This document shows positions 22,401 to 37,900 of a stretch of DNA of 64,000 nt, one piece after another. The stretch is from Strigamia acuminata (Eukaryota; Arthropoda; Chilopoda; Geophilomorpha; Linotaeniidae): the NCBI GenBank assembly GCA_949358305.1, contig OX442317.1, positions 5,088,186-5,152,185 on the forward strand, read 5' to 3'. Every line of letters begins with the position of its first letter. Position 1 is the stretch's first letter. Below the pieces are notes generated by a model that did not search any database, was not told the origin of the DNA, and saw nothing but the letters and a program-made list of their open reading frames with translations. A program made the position numbers and the translations under genes.

Positions 22401-25400
22401 AAATATAGCGCAGCCAATGAGAATTGAGAACACTATATTGTTAGCTTTGCCCATTGACAAATGGTGATTATTTTGTTGTCCCGATCAAACACATCAGTCG
22501 TAGGTATGTAGATTGAATTTTAAGTGAGCCCCAAAATTGAATTTTAGGCCCAAAACCATACTTTATAGGCATAATAATGGAATTTTATGCTGAAATTTGC
22601 ACATTTACGCCCCCAAATTAAATTTTTTGCCCAAAATTACTAACTGTCAGTAGTTGGCTGAAATAGTGTAGTGATAAGGGAAAAGTGCAGCCCGCAAAAA
22701 CTTAATTTATCATTTTTCCCTTACACTATTTTTATACCGTATAGTCTTTAACTGTAAGGGAAAAATGCATCCCGCAAACTCTCTAAATATGCAACAACAC
22801 TATTAATTGTACCGTGTATGTATTTTGAAATGCATTGGGTTTCATGAGAATGGATTTTGTAACACATTTTTGCGTGCTATTGATAATACATTATGTAAAA
22901 TATATCATGAAACACGTTCCCAATATTATTTTATTACTAGTGGGAACCCGTGCGGGCCGGACTACAAAATTTACTATTTTTTGTGTAATTTTGACTCTTT
23001 GTGTACGATTTTACGCCATTTTGAATGTTTGGAGCCAGTTGCAGTCCAAGACAGGCGTAGACTGAACGGACTATAAACATGGATGACCTTTGAGGTAATT
23101 GCTTTATATCACAAGAAATAAATAGCTGCCATTCTTCACGTTAAGAGTTGTGTTGATGTAATTAAGTTTGATTAATGTGGTTTATCAATCATACACAACT
23201 CCATTGATAATTAAACTTTGATTTAATTGCAAAGGGAATTTGTTCATTTGCTAAAGAGAATTTTATACACCGTAATTGGCCTCATATTTAATTAATCAAT
23301 CCAAGCAAATAAAATGTTACTCGGGGTGAGTAAAAAGGTCTGAATTTAACCTTACGAGGCTGGACGTGCAGTTTGCACATTATTCTCGCTGTTTGTGGCT
23401 CAGTTTACGAACAACTGATCGTGCAAACCTTTTTCCCTAATCAAATTGTCAGATGCAGGCATTTTTGGGGCAATTTACGTGACGGTAATTGTCAGCTTGA
23501 GATAATTTCGTAACAAGTTGTCTCTTGATGATGAGAATTTTATTATGTTGAATTATTCAAAGCTAACGAGAGAAAGCTTGTTTTTAAAAAAATTTTAAGA
23601 AAATAAATAAACAAATAAATTTTTACCTTTCTTCTCGCATTTTTTTAAAGGTATTTATTTAGTAATGAGTGGAAATGAAATTTAAATAATAAAAAACCAT
23701 TTGGATTAATTATTCGCGCACTGTTAACAGAACGAAACAGGGAGAGGTCGTAAATCAATTTGATTGGTACAACGCATGCTCAGTTAAATGGGTGTTGCCA
23801 AGCAACCGCTGAGATTTTAAGGAGTTTATGATTCTGTTTGCTCCACACTTTTCCAAGCACCTTTACTTTGCTTTTATTTCTTACATTTATGGTTTGTGTT
23901 GTGTAAACACACTTGAAATTAAACCGTAAGTTTTATTTTAGACTTTAACACTGCATTTGTCACATTCATCAACTCCAAATACTAAAAAGAAGAAAAAAAA
24001 ATTAATTACTCCAAAAAATTGCATCTGTTTATTTGACAAATCATTTTCTGAGTTTATTACAAGCTGGAAACCAATTAAAAGGCGCATTCATGAAGTTATT
24101 TAGACTAAATAACATTTTAAATGTTTTTAAAGTTATTTTTTATACAATTTTTACCTTATTTTTAATTGGTTTTTACTGTTAGTTGACCATTTTTATCCAT
24201 TTTTGGTCGGGTTTAATGCATTTAACAATATTTTAATGACTTTTTATTTTCATATGCAGTACAGTATGCGTGTAAACCTAATGTTTGATTATCCGAACAA
24301 TTTGGTTTTATGAACACCCATGTCTCTCAATTAGTTCGGGGGCGCACATCTAGCGCGACACAATTTACCCCGACAACAATGTACCGCGACAACAATGTAT
24401 CGCGACAACAATGTACCGCGACAAGCGGGCTAAAAAAAATGGTTTTTTATCAGCCCCCCCCCCTCGTTAGCCCTTCTTAGGAATTAAACCTAAAATATAA
24501 GTAGTCGCAGGTTCCAAAGTCGCGGTAGATTCGTGTCTCGGTAAGATTTTTTTGCGCTAGATGACACACCCCATTAGTTTGGATAATCGAGGCTCTGTTG
24601 TACATTGTTCGGACTATAAGACGCACTTCGAACCATAAAACGCATCCCAATTTTTGGTCGACTTTTAAAAGTAAAAAGTGCGTGTTATGGCCCGCAAAAT
24701 ACTATAACTCCAAGTTAAAATGATCTTACTGTATGAATGCGCTTAGACCTTTTCATAGATTACACAGACTTAGTCTAATTGGTTTTGTAATGCTAATGGG
24801 ACACAGCATGGGCCAAGCCAAACTTATCCAACCACAAGTTCCTTCATCACTGAATGTGCATTTTAATTTTAGGTCAGCTTTAACAATCAATACACAACCT
24901 GTTGACATGTTTCCCTAATTATCTATGAATGCAGACTCCCAATAGCTTTCTCAGTCGAGTATAATGAAAGCCCTTAAGAAGGAGCTTGGGCTTGGTCGAG
25001 AAAAATCTCTCTTGTTGAATTCTTTCTTGTAATTGACTGAATTTGAAATTAAAATGAGCAGCTAACGAGGAAACAAAAAACTTTTTTCTATTTGTGACAC
25101 GTATTTGCATTTGATTATCATTTGCATGTGAAAAGATAAAAAAAAAATTACTTAAATGTCTCTTGGGACATCCATATGCTGCTTTTTAACCGAGTCTTCT
25201 TCAAATTTATTGATGTTTTTTGTAGTGATGTATCGATTTTTCTGTAAACGGCTGGTCCATTTATAAAGCTCCCAATCAGGTTGGTCAGTAACAGCAATAG
25301 AAGGATGCAGTTTATTTGCTGCAAAGATGAGTAAATATTGTAGTCCAGGGTCCTTTATCCTCCTATGCTATTGAGTGATGGTTCCTTTAATAAAGGAAGA

Positions 25401-28400
25401 TTCCTTAATATTTGAAATCTTTTTTTCAATATACTTTCTCTAAAGATTATTAGTTTCGGGCAAGATATTGAAGATTTTAGGAAACACTGATATGAGAAGC
25501 GATAAAGGTCAGCAATAAGGTGTAACGTAAGTTGATGAAAATAAGAGACAACCCCTTGGAAAATAAAAGGACTGCTTGAGTAAAATATTATGTAAAAACG
25601 TCAGATTCTGAAGTGAAAATGAGTTTAGGGGCCGTCCATAAATTACGAAACGCATTAGGGGGATGGAGGGGGTTTCAAACTTTGTTATGGGTTGAAAAAT
25701 TGAAAATTTTGCTTTAATTGCTTCAATTTATTATTATTTTGTTTTGTAAATTGTAAATTTGTTTGCGGATTTGTTACGACCTTGTTACAGGGGGGGGGAG
25801 GGGGTCTAAAAATCCAAAAATTTGCTTTACGTAATTTATGGACAGCCGCTTATCAACATTTAAGCAGATTTATCTGAACCGATTTGAACGCGCCAACAGT
25901 TCGCACTTGGGCCCATATGGTTCAAAAATATATTTTACAACATACTGCTTTTCACTACACTTTTTACATCAAAGTTGGCTAGCGAAAGAGCTAGGTGTCT
26001 GAAAGTTTGGACATAGTCCGGAAACCATGGTAGAAACTCGAGCGACGGTTTTTGAGATATGAACTTAACGCATTCCAAAATGAACAGCATTTTGCAGAAT
26101 TGAGTATATTATTTGTACATTAATGTTGTAACGTGAATATTGGCATCAATAGGGGGTTCATTAATTAAGCAATTTTGTAATTTTGCAACTTTAGCAATTT
26201 TGCACTTTTGGATTTGTCACATGGTATCAGTTCCACCAATCATGTGTATAATTGCAAAAACACAAAACAGAAAAAATACACAATTACAAAATCAAAGGTA
26301 GTTTTGCTATTTTGGCAAAATGACAGCAGCCAAGCTCAATCCAAGTGGCCATCACAAATTGGGATTAACAATTAGGTGCAAAAACAATCTCATAATTTTG
26401 AAATTTTGCAATTATTTAAATAGTCACATGACTTCCTATCCACCATTTTGGGTTTTAGTTATATCCAACCAATTTTAAAATGTGATGCAAAATAACTAGT
26501 TCTATTTGTGTGATGGAACAAAATTTTTTTTATTAAGGTGCATTTTAATAAAAATAAGTTTCATAGATTGTACCAGAGCCATCAATTGAGTTTCCTAGCT
26601 GTTATTCAGTCATGGATGCATCAGCATATTGATGATATACAAGGATACAAGTTGGCCACTTAGATAGAGCTTGGATGCCTCCATTTTGTTTTGAGTTTCA
26701 CAAGCCTCAAAATCACTTCTTATCAAAATCACAAAAACTACCTTTTAGATGTTTTTGGGATTTTGTGTTTTCACTCTCTTGTACTTTAGTGAATGTGAAT
26801 GTGATTGGTAGAACAGATATCACATGGCAATACTCAAAAATCACAAAGTTGTCCAGATCACACAATTGCAAAATTGACTGGGTTAATTCAATGTAATCCC
26901 ATTTTTGGAGGCATCAAAAAATAATGATTTTGTGATTAATGCAAAATCACAAAATTGCAAAATCATTCATATAATGAAACCCCCTAATGTATGATATCAC
27001 TAGTGGCACATTATTGAAGTAATATTGTTGCCTCTGGCATTTATTTTGTGAATTACACCAACAATTAAATAATGCATTTCATAATACAATTGACAAATAA
27101 TAGTATTGGGAATGCATTTCGCAATACTTTTGACAAAGTGTACTATCATTTGTAAACCAACGACACGCAAAAATGTATTACAAAATGCATTACCGTAAAT
27201 CCCGGTGCAAAAAAAAACAAACAGAATGCACCATTAGCTTTTTGTACAAAACATTCTAACAAAAGAAGCACCCAGAACTTTACAAGTTAATGCGGTAACG
27301 ATGCCGAAGACTTGGAGAAATGCTGATTTCTTTTGTTGGAACATTTTTCTTCATTGATTGCATGAGTTGGCAAATGGTGCGCTGAGTGCTGTCATTCTGT
27401 ACACACACCATGTTTAAGGTGTGCTAAAGAAAACAAGAGGAAAAAAGAGAATAAAACCACTTTTCTCTTCTGTCATCAAATGGCTGTAATTTTTTTGACG
27501 AAACATGTGATGACAGTTGTCCGATATTTGACATTGATTACTTTAGACAAGTATTAGGCGGAAAATGGCCAGCAGAGAAATTAAGTTAGCCATTTGGACC
27601 GACACTGTGCGAACGAGTGTGGTTACAACACTTGAAAAATGGTCGATCTGGTTAAATTGGGTCCATTCCTTTATATGGGTGAAAATAAGTTTATAAATAT
27701 TAATGAGAGGCTGGTCGATCACGGTTTGTGATGATTGCGTAAATAGAAATCAATAAATATCGATTTTACATCGTTTGACTGTACAGTACAACTAACGTCG
27801 TGTCTTGAAACGAGAAAGAATTGAACAATAATAATAATTTTTAAAAATGACATTAAAAGAGACACTTTTTCTTTTTTTAAAATTGGAACGCGATTAAGGT
27901 TGACAGGTAATCGTTTTTTCTCATTAGTGTACATACTTTACAGGGTTTATATATTTTTTTACTTGGATTGTGCATCTGTATTCTATTATGCAGGATACAA
28001 TTTGCTGGATTGAAATAACGAACCGAATATTTTTAAAATTGAGCTTATCTGATGTTGTGAACTTCCTCTTGTAGCTAAAGCGCTAAGTTAACTCTTTAGA
28101 GACCCTTTTTGTCCATTTTGGAAGAATAGAGACAGTTATCGGCCAGAGTTGTTGCTTAGCAACCGTGAAATCTAGTTGAAAGATGCTTTTTGTCACTTGA
28201 AAAATCATTTTTATATTTAAAGGAAGAAAAAAAATGGACACAATTTATTGTTTACTCATTTATTTCTGAAACCGGAAAGGATTCTTAGAATTATGTTTCT
28301 TCGTAATTAAACTCAAATAAAGAGGAAAGAAATTAGTGGAGCATATTGAAATGGACGATGAACACGTGTTAAATTCGTAAAAGGAGAATCAATTTGATAA

Positions 28401-31400
28401 TTATTTACATTAAAATATTCGAATTAATTTATTTGCAGGAAACACAGCAGCGGGGATTTGCACAGTCGGTTGAAAACAAGAAAAATCTTAGGAGTTGGTG
28501 AAATTGATAATGGAGACATTCACAGGTCCAAGGTGAGTTGTATTTTCACACGTACGACCATCGTAAACGACGAAATTAAACATATTTTCATATCTTTTAT
28601 AGATAAGTCAACTTTTAGGTCACAATGAACATCTTTACGTGAAATTTCCACGAGGATTTTGGATGTGGCACCTGTTTTCTGCAGTCATATTCACTGTGCA
28701 GGGATTAGGGGTAATTGTGTTTGTTGATGTTGTTGTTACAAGTAATTAATTTTTTTAATCACCGTTAGAGCCTCCAGTGTCTATGTAACGCACATATATT
28801 TATGAGAGAGTGGTTTATTAGCTAAAATGTCCCTGAATATTGAAAGGAAAAACAGTGCAAAATGCATGATGAATTTTCGCAAGTGCAAATTGGCTGTTTT
28901 ACTTATTTATTTTTTTATCGGGGGGATAAAAAATCGATAGTTATTTGCCTTAAGGTCTAAGGTCTGCTCAATTTCAGTTTAGAAAAACTTGGAACTATCG
29001 CTATTTCTTTTTTTTGGAATGTCAATACCCTGTAGCTGACGGGGGGGAAACGAAAATGATTTTTTTTTGGAGATAGCGATCGGAATCGGTGAACTTTCTA
29101 TAAAGTTATGTGTGCACAGTTTGAAATTGGATAAAGAAATAACGAGCGCGTATTTCTGATGCGAATTGATAACTTGTGTAGAAGAAAAATCATTTTAGGA
29201 TGTGAATCAAGGTTGCCTTAGAGTAGACACCTTGTTATATTAGTATTAGGCCTAATTTACTAGGCTTAATATTTTTAAATCTATGAAAATAAATAGTAAT
29301 ACCAATAAATCAATGCAGAAAATATAATGCACAATTTGAACTGCATTTGAAGCATGTTAACTGTCTGTGCAGACTGGGATGTGCAGTTTGAATTTAGCAA
29401 CAAGTTATCGCGCACGAACTGTATTTGATTTGCCGTAATCCTTCTTTTCTGCTGTGCAAGCGCGATTGAATTTCTTGCCAAATTTGTGCCGATATAAGCA
29501 CTCATGGTTTATTCAAAAGCACGAATTTGCGTGATGAAACGAAATTATCGATAATTCGCCTAGCCCACTTGTGGCATTCCAACTGATTACATAGAAAGAG
29601 TGGAAAATCCTAACGCTGGCACTGGCATGTGCTGTAAAATCAGAGTTTATGGTCGGGTAAAATTAAGTACATTCTGCATGAAAAACATTGATTTTTATAA
29701 TCTAATCATCTGATTAATTGCCAGTATGGCTATGGGGAATTATCAAGTTACTCGATTTGCGCATTCACACGTGCTAAACGAGTCGCTTGTGACTTTGTTG
29801 AAAGGCACAGCTGAAGGAGCAGTTGTTGGAACAAAAAAGAAATGCTTAAATATCGATCTCGAGTTGATTTCGCTAGCAGCAAAAACAGGTCTTCTGAAAT
29901 TGGGTCGTGTGCATGTAAATAGCTGATGGAACTCACACAGTTTCAAATTTTTAAATTGAAATAAAATATGGCGCTGTTTTGGTCCAATACACCTAGATCA
30001 GGGAAATGGGAGTGGTCTGTTAGAACAGACACTATAAAAGAGTGTAATAAAAGTGAGAGAGAGCAGTCAAAACAATTACTTTAAGCTTTCCTGAGAAACA
30101 GAAAACGAAAATTAGTATTTGCTCAACTATGTACCCTACTATCAACCAGGGGCGGATCCAGGAGTGGGACGGGGGGGTTTGCGGGTCTTCGCCATCCCTT
30201 CCAGCAACGAAAAATGTTTATTTTTAAGACTATAACTGAATTTTTCGTCCAAAAAATGAATTTTTCGTCCAAAAAATGAATTTTTCGTCCAAAAAATGAA
30301 TTTTTCGTCCAAAAAATGAATTTTTCGTCCAAAAAATGAATTTTTCGTCCAAAAAATGAATTTTTCGTCCAAAAAATGAATTTTTCGTCCAAAAAATGAA
30401 TTTTTCGTCCAAAAAATGAATTTTTCGTCCAAAAAATGAATTTTTCGTCCAAAAAATGAATTTTTCGTCCAAAAAATAAATTTTCGTCCAAAAATGAATT
30501 TTCGTTCAAGAAATGAATTTTTCGTCCAAGAAATGAATTTTTCGTCCAAAAAATGAATTTTTCGTCCAAAAATGAATATTCCGTATTAAAAATTAAACTT
30601 GAACCAAAATGGCCATCGGCCATCCCCTTGTATGTTTACTGGATCCGCCCCTGCTATCAATTCTGTCTTTAAAAGTTACAGCTTTCATTTAATTACAAAT
30701 AGTAACGAGCAATGGCGGTTAATACCAATTGGGAATAAAACTTGATGGCAAGATATTGATTGATGTTTGCTCCACTCTAGACTTATCCAAGATAGTCTGT
30801 TGCTTTAATCACCACCAACAAGTCAAAGTCGTCCTCTAGGGAAAAAATGCCAACTTGTATTATATTTAATCACTGTTTCAAAGTTGCTGTTTACAGTAAA
30901 TCCGTCAATTAGCAAACAGCTCGTCTCTAATATCTGCCTGATATTAAGCGAAGAGCCAAGTGTATGAAACTAGATACTCACCTTGAAGGTAGATGTTTAT
31001 TAAAGGCCAACATTACAACATTTTATAGTTTTTATTTGAAATATTCACGCCATTTATGTCATTAATCAACTTTATTTCACGTAAGGGATGTTAGCATTGC
31101 CCTAGATGATTCATTCGGCCGTAAACGTAACAAATGCGTGGTTTTCAGAAATAATAACAGGTAATGATGACATCGACATTACTCGTGTGCGATAAACAAT
31201 TTTAGACTTTTGTTTTCGTGTTTGAATGCCGCGTTTGTTTTATCTTCGATAATTCAAGTTCCTTGGTGTCATTGTAAGAGGATTACTTATGTGTGGTTTG
31301 GACAAAGTTGCTGATAGCCCAATGGTATATATATAGTGTGCTTGGTGGCAAACAGACTTGTGGTATAACTTATTGTTGCAGTTCCGCCGTGTATCACACC

Positions 31401-31906
31401 ATGATTTATAGAAAAATGAGCCACAGATGTATTTTAGTTTACAATCATGAAACATTGCATTTGGCCTCGAAAATGTTCTAACTTTAATGTGCTATATGCA
31501 AAGTAAAATAGGAATCAATAGTTCTTCAACCTTTTTAAAGAAGTAGTATGTTTTAAAATATTTTTTTTTTGTAATCTTTAAAAATGAGGCTTTAAGAAAT
31601 TCTTTTGTGCGATTGACATGTTTATTGCTTTTGATGAGGTTGTCACAGTTCATTTTGACGTAAATTACATATTTACTGGTCCAAATTAAAATGAGCTGCT
31701 GTGATATATTGAGGTAATTAATCTATGTCGACAAAACGGCTTATTTCTTTTTTAGAACATGTGTATGTTCGTTTGTACAAAATCTTAAATCTTCGAAAGT
31801 TCTTTACCGATTGCTTTGAAATTTTGACACAACGTTGCATTCGAATAAAAAATGAAATAAACAAGTCACTTGTTCTTAGGTTTCTTTTTTGGGAATAACA
31901 TAAAAT

Positions 31907-31937
<31 letters not shown>

Positions 31938-34900
31938 TTTCTAGGCTTTAATGTTACCGGGATACTTTTTTACGTTCACGGAGACGACTGTTCCGGATAT
32001 GTACTTGGCAGTTCGGTTATACGGTTCAGCATCTCTCGGTGAGATTAAATTAAACTTAGATTGTTTTTATATTGTTTTTTGTATCTTAGGATATTTTATT
32101 GTTGTTTTAAATTTAAAATTTAAATTGAAAAGAACAAAATAAATAGTATTTGATGTATTTTTTGCCTTCTGTAGCCCTAGCTTTGTGTTTGTGGATGATG
32201 ATTCCCAAAATTCAATGTTCATATTCAGTTGCAAGTAAGTTTTTAATTCCACTTGGAAAGGTTTGGAAATGATTTTATTTTTTTTTAAAGAAATTAAAAT
32301 TTTATACACAATTTTTTTTTTTAAATTTGAATTTAAATGACAAAAAAAAACCAACAATTTCATTTCTAAATCGATTTTACATTCGAATTTTCCTTTTTTT
32401 CTCTTTGATTTGTATTCAGTAGTGTGTATAGTGTTGTCAGTATTTTGCACCAATTATAATTGCAATGCATTTGACACGTTTAATATCCAATTACCCGTAG
32501 TTTATTTCGTTCTGTTTAATTTTGCAATACTTCGAATTAAATATAAATAGTACGTCGTAATAAAGTACATTAATGAAGCAGATTAAATGTATGAAAGCTT
32601 TTGAACTGATCCCTAGAAAGTCTTGTTAATGATATTAAAATCGTGCTCGAATCTGCTCGATTCAATTTTTATTGCCAAATGTGCCAAAAGTGCTGCACAT
32701 GGTATTATCTACAGTTGTTTTCCTAAAATATCATTGTGGTTAGTTAAATTATTTTTTTTATATATACATATTAAGTGTTTTGCAACAAAAGGAGTGTGTA
32801 ATGTACAGTAAAACAAAAGTGGGAATGGGTTCAGTTGTGCAGAGCGGCTTGCAGCTTGACAGCTTGGGTTCCCAGTCCTGCGGTTGTCTTGATCGAATGA
32901 GAAGAAGAGTGGATGGCAAAGAAGAACTCGACCTGGGCGTAAGAGTTGATCACATGGGGAGTTCAATGTTGTCAGTCACGACATCCAATTTGGATGTCCA
33001 TTGTATATCCCTATATATCCAGATGACATCTACATCCTATGGTATACTGGAAATTTAGAAGATATTCAATGTATGTCCACACACCCAAGTCCAAATAATA
33101 TCATCAAATGGACAACCGAAAATTTTATCCTGTTTACTGACCCATAATTTTTAAAAAAAAATTTATATGACTCCTTTAAAAAAAAATTTGGCGTAATTTT
33201 TATTTTCGTTTTTTTCTAGGTGTTTCAGCATTCCTGTGGCACTTTCAAGGTACAATGGACAAAGCACAAGCTCGATGCGCTCTCGTGGCAATTATACTGT
33301 ATCAAATATTACATTTAACAGGTGGGAAATTGATTATTTATTTTTGTGACAGGAAGAACTTACTAAGTTTCAGTATATTACCTAGGACGATTAACTACAG
33401 GACTTCCCATCTAGCTTAAATCAATTGTTATACCATGTTCACACCAAGCTTTTGAATCTCATCTGAAGCTGTGGATCTAGATCCAAGATTGGTGTGAACA
33501 CTGAACTCTGTTCACGGATCTACTAGTAGATCCGTGTGCGCAGCAACTCCATTCATCAATCGAGTTCCCACAACTCGATTCGACGATTGGATTTGGATTA
33601 AAACTCTGTTCAGTTGTATCTGATTGGGCGGATCAGATCCAGACAAACTCGATCCGTTAGTGTGAACATGGTATAAGACTGTGATGTGATTCTGTCTTGT
33701 GATCGTGGCGCTATCTGATCGAAACGGCACGAAATGATGTTATTTTGCGGGCAAATGGCAGACAACTGACATCTCGCATTTACATTTTCAGAGGACATTA
33801 AAAATTTTCAGATATAATTCTTAATTCCAAAGTTTAATGTAAATGTACAAATTTATAATTTCCGTCAAAACTGTAAATGCGAGATGTCAGTTGTCTGCCA
33901 GATAGTGCCTACTTCACATTGGCACCGGACAACTTAGATTCCAAAAAAATGGTGGTTGAGAAGTTCTGTAGTTGATCATCCAAGGTATTATTACCCATTA
34001 CAGTATCTCCATGCTGTTTAGTTTTTCCCATCACAAACTTCAACTATATATTAATAAGGTGTCTAAGTCAGCGTTACTCGCAAGTTGATTTTTGGTGGGA
34101 CGCAATAGTTATGTGCTTCCATCTTACCCATTACTGATTTTGATTATTTTATACGTTGACTTGTGGAAACTAGTAAACAAAAAGGAAATACAGGAAAGTA
34201 AAGGGTTATGAGATGACTTTTTCTGGCTAGTCAATAAGTATCACTAAAAAATTCAATGTGCTGGGGATGAAGTTGGTTGCGATAGACTGTCTTTCTAAAA
34301 AGTGTGCCGTAATGTTAAAAGTTTGAGAACCCCTGGTCTACGCGATGTGTTAGGCTTAAAGAAATGGCAGCCTCAAATGTTTTAAGGTTGAGAGAGTAAT
34401 GAGTTTAGCCAAATGTCTCGAATAGACAGGATCAATTGCTCTGATGTCAGAATATATTGATAACGAGTTATTCGAACAGTAAATTGGCCTCAAAATGTGT
34501 TTTCAAGATCTAATTTAACAGTTTGAAATATCTTGATACGTCACGACTCATGACCAGCGGAAGACGTGACAATTTTATCAGCCTATTGCAGCCCAGCAAT
34601 GGACGGCTTAGCCTATTTATCTCTCAACTGTGATCCACTCTGTAGTTCACGCCCGGTACCAGACGATTACAAAATTCCAGTGTTATTTAGCAGTATTAAG
34701 CCTAATAATAGCCCTAATAATGCTAAAATGAGGTTAATAAACAACAATAAACTCATTTACAAAAGTAATTTACAGCATGGTCGTGAAATTTTGTTACTTT
34801 GTTTATTTTGTGTGCAACAAGTTTGACAATCGTCATGTGATGCGCAGTTTGAGTAGTTTGTTTGTTTGTCTGTCTGTCTGTCTGTCTGCCCGACTCTTAT

Positions 34901-37900
34901 CATTGCATTAATATTAACATTTATATTGATCATCCGATAGAATGAACAAGCTGGCTTGTCCACTTTAATTTTGTGCCAAGCTGTTTGTGTGTCTGCACAT
35001 TGTTGGATATGCAAAATGATATACTTGCTTCCCCATTACTCACAGAGGAAGACAAAGCACTATCTTAATCTTTAATTCAGCATTAAACCCTTTTGTTGTC
35101 AAATGTCACTGCTCAGACACGAAATTCTTGGAATCAGTTTGCTCTCGTGCGCGTAAACAAACCAATTTTTTGTTGCTTGGGAGCATTCGGTTTATTCATG
35201 CGTTTTGCTGATAAGTTCTTTGAAGGAAATAGGAGAAGTAAATACCTGTTTGTTAAATAAAGTCGTTACTTCAGTTGAACACACACAGTTATAGTTAAAT
35301 GGGCTTGAAATTTAGCTAATCTACAGGTTCGCCTGTAAGGAGAAATATTAAAACAAGTCTTTGCAGATTTGTAAATGGTTATTTTTGAATATTCATTAAC
35401 TTTAAACTGCCATTCAAAATTGCAATGAATATGCATTCCAGTGTAAAATTGATGTGGCTCATCAAAATTCAGCGGTTTAAAATGCCATTGAGGTTCAATT
35501 TATATGTTAAACTTGCCATCAAAAATCAGAATTAATTTTTTTTAACATCAAATAGCAACGAGAGTGGCTTATTATAAAACGACATCAAATTTAATCCCCT
35601 CTCAAACATAAACTTGAACGAATACTACAGTGTGCGCTTGGTATCTTTGTGCCAAATCCCAACTGCGCATCATATTCTGCGCATATATTTAACCCGACAC
35701 TGTCAAGCTTATTGCACCCAAAGGAAATAAAGCAACAAAATTTCTGTACAATGCTGTAAATTACTCTTGTTAATGAGTTTATCGTTTAGTAAATTTATTT
35801 TAGCATTACTAGGGCTAATATTAGGCTTAATACTGCTAAATAAAAACTGGAATTAGGAAATCATCTGTGCAGAATGGGATGCGCAGTATGAATTTGGTGT
35901 AACATTGTCATAAATCATTGTTAACCAACTGTTCATAATTTTTTGAACCTAGGTATTTTTTCTTTGTAGTTGATTACGAGAGAAAATTAAAAGTTTCCAT
36001 GTTAAAAAACAAGGTTTCTTGCTTATTTTGATGTGAAAAAACGATTGGAATAGGTTAGAAAACCATAAAATGAAAAGATCATTTCAAAACAAACAAATTT
36101 CACGTGTTTCTAATTTTTTGTGCCGCACCTTATATTGGAAAGTATTTTGAAAAGCATTGGGTTTTGCGAGTTTTTTTTGGCTTAGTTAAATTAGTGGGAC
36201 AAAAATATTACGTTAGTGGAAAAGTCAGTTAGTGGGAGATTTAGTTTTTTTTTAGTGGGAAACCAAGGAAATTTAGTCGGGTTTTAATTTATGCCTGAAT
36301 ACATTTTGTAATACATGAAATGAATTAAGTGAAAAGTAATGTATTGTAAAATATATTTTTGAACTGTGCGGGAACCGGGCTCGTACTGTAGTTCTTTTCA
36401 AGAAGATGTTGTTGTTGTTGACTCTCCTTGACGTCGAGTAATAGGAGAAGGATGATAAGGATTTCGTATCTGCACACAATAACAGTCGAAGTGCCGGTAC
36501 CTTCTCGATAGATGAAGAATTCAGCTTCTTAGAGAAGTCTGCGGCAGTCGTAAAAAGAGCTTTCACTGCACGTCACATTGATCTGACATGATCTGAATGA
36601 AGTTCAGTGAGTTTGATTTTAATTCACTTGCATGATGGATGTGCCATTGGTGAATAATGCACCGAAAATTGGATGAATTTTGAAGTGTACTAAATCCAAT
36701 TTGGATACAAGTATATTTGTATACGCACTACCGGAAGTCAGGGAAGCCGGTGCGGCTTTATTTACCTTCTTATTTTGTTTTGAATAATTTATAGAATAAA
36801 AAATAAACAGTTTTTCCAAAACATAGCATTTTCTTTTTTTTTTGGGGAATAAATTCAAGGGAAAATTGCTCCTATTTGGTGACTTTAGGAACTGTTAAGA
36901 GTTCTTCGATTCCTCAAGGGAATGAAACATTTTCCGAATTTAATTAAGTTGACAGTTTGAAGGTTTTCTTGGGTAATGTAGTGATCAAGTGGTTTCGTTT
37001 TTAGATTAAAAATGAATGAACTGGAAGATTTTAAAATTAAAAATATGAATAACAAAATATTCTTACATTTTTTTAAGAAACTTCCTTGATTGTCACAGGT
37101 GCAAAAAAAATTATCGATAATATTGTTTTAGCGCGAGGGTTATTTACTACTGTAGTAGTAAAATAATATCCTGAGTTTGTTCAAGACCCAGAAAACTTAC
37201 CTGGATAATTTGTTGCTGGAGGCTTCCAATTGGTCTGGAACCGGTGAGCGATACTAATCGTTATAATTCTCTTTGGTATATAATCCTCTTAGGAAGACCT
37301 TTCACTCCGTGTAATGGAAAATTAACCAGGGAAGAATACACTTTACTTTGAATCCCGCAGGATCAATTCAATTTTAAATTTCGTGGACATAAAAGTTAAT
37401 TCTTTTGCAAATTTACTTAGAGTATTTTACCAATTAAGAGTCGCCCACGAATAGTACCGCTGCTGAGACACCGAGAAATCCGTATTTTTGCAAAAGTACG
37501 GTATTGTTTCCGTATTTAACCTCACGAACGATGAAAGTACGCTTCGTCCGAACCAAAATTGTAATTGCTGACAAAAATGGCAGTTTTGAATAAGAGCCGC
37601 GGCTCTTAATCAATAAAATACGCTAAATCAAGTCCAAGTGTGTTTTCTCTGGTAGTTATTAAATTTTTTGAGTATGGAGAAATTTTGCAAGACCATTGAT
37701 TTCTTCTTCAACTTGAATTGAAGTGCACTCACTTTGAAGGTTTTCTTGGTAATCCTAAGAAAATATAAGATTTGGATTATGGTGTGGTTTTATGTCAACA
37801 TTAGTATAGCCAAAAAGAGCCAGTTCATATTTTATTCAATGCAGAGATAGAAGTATAAATATAAGTAGTGTGACATTTAGCGTGGTCTTGGTTGGGGATT

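Noticed and set aside
30123-30623. A 166-codon minus-strand frame with a [12 protein letters not shown] repeat
   Set aside because: It translates the 20-bp minisatellite inside a hAT MITE; several frames are open at once.
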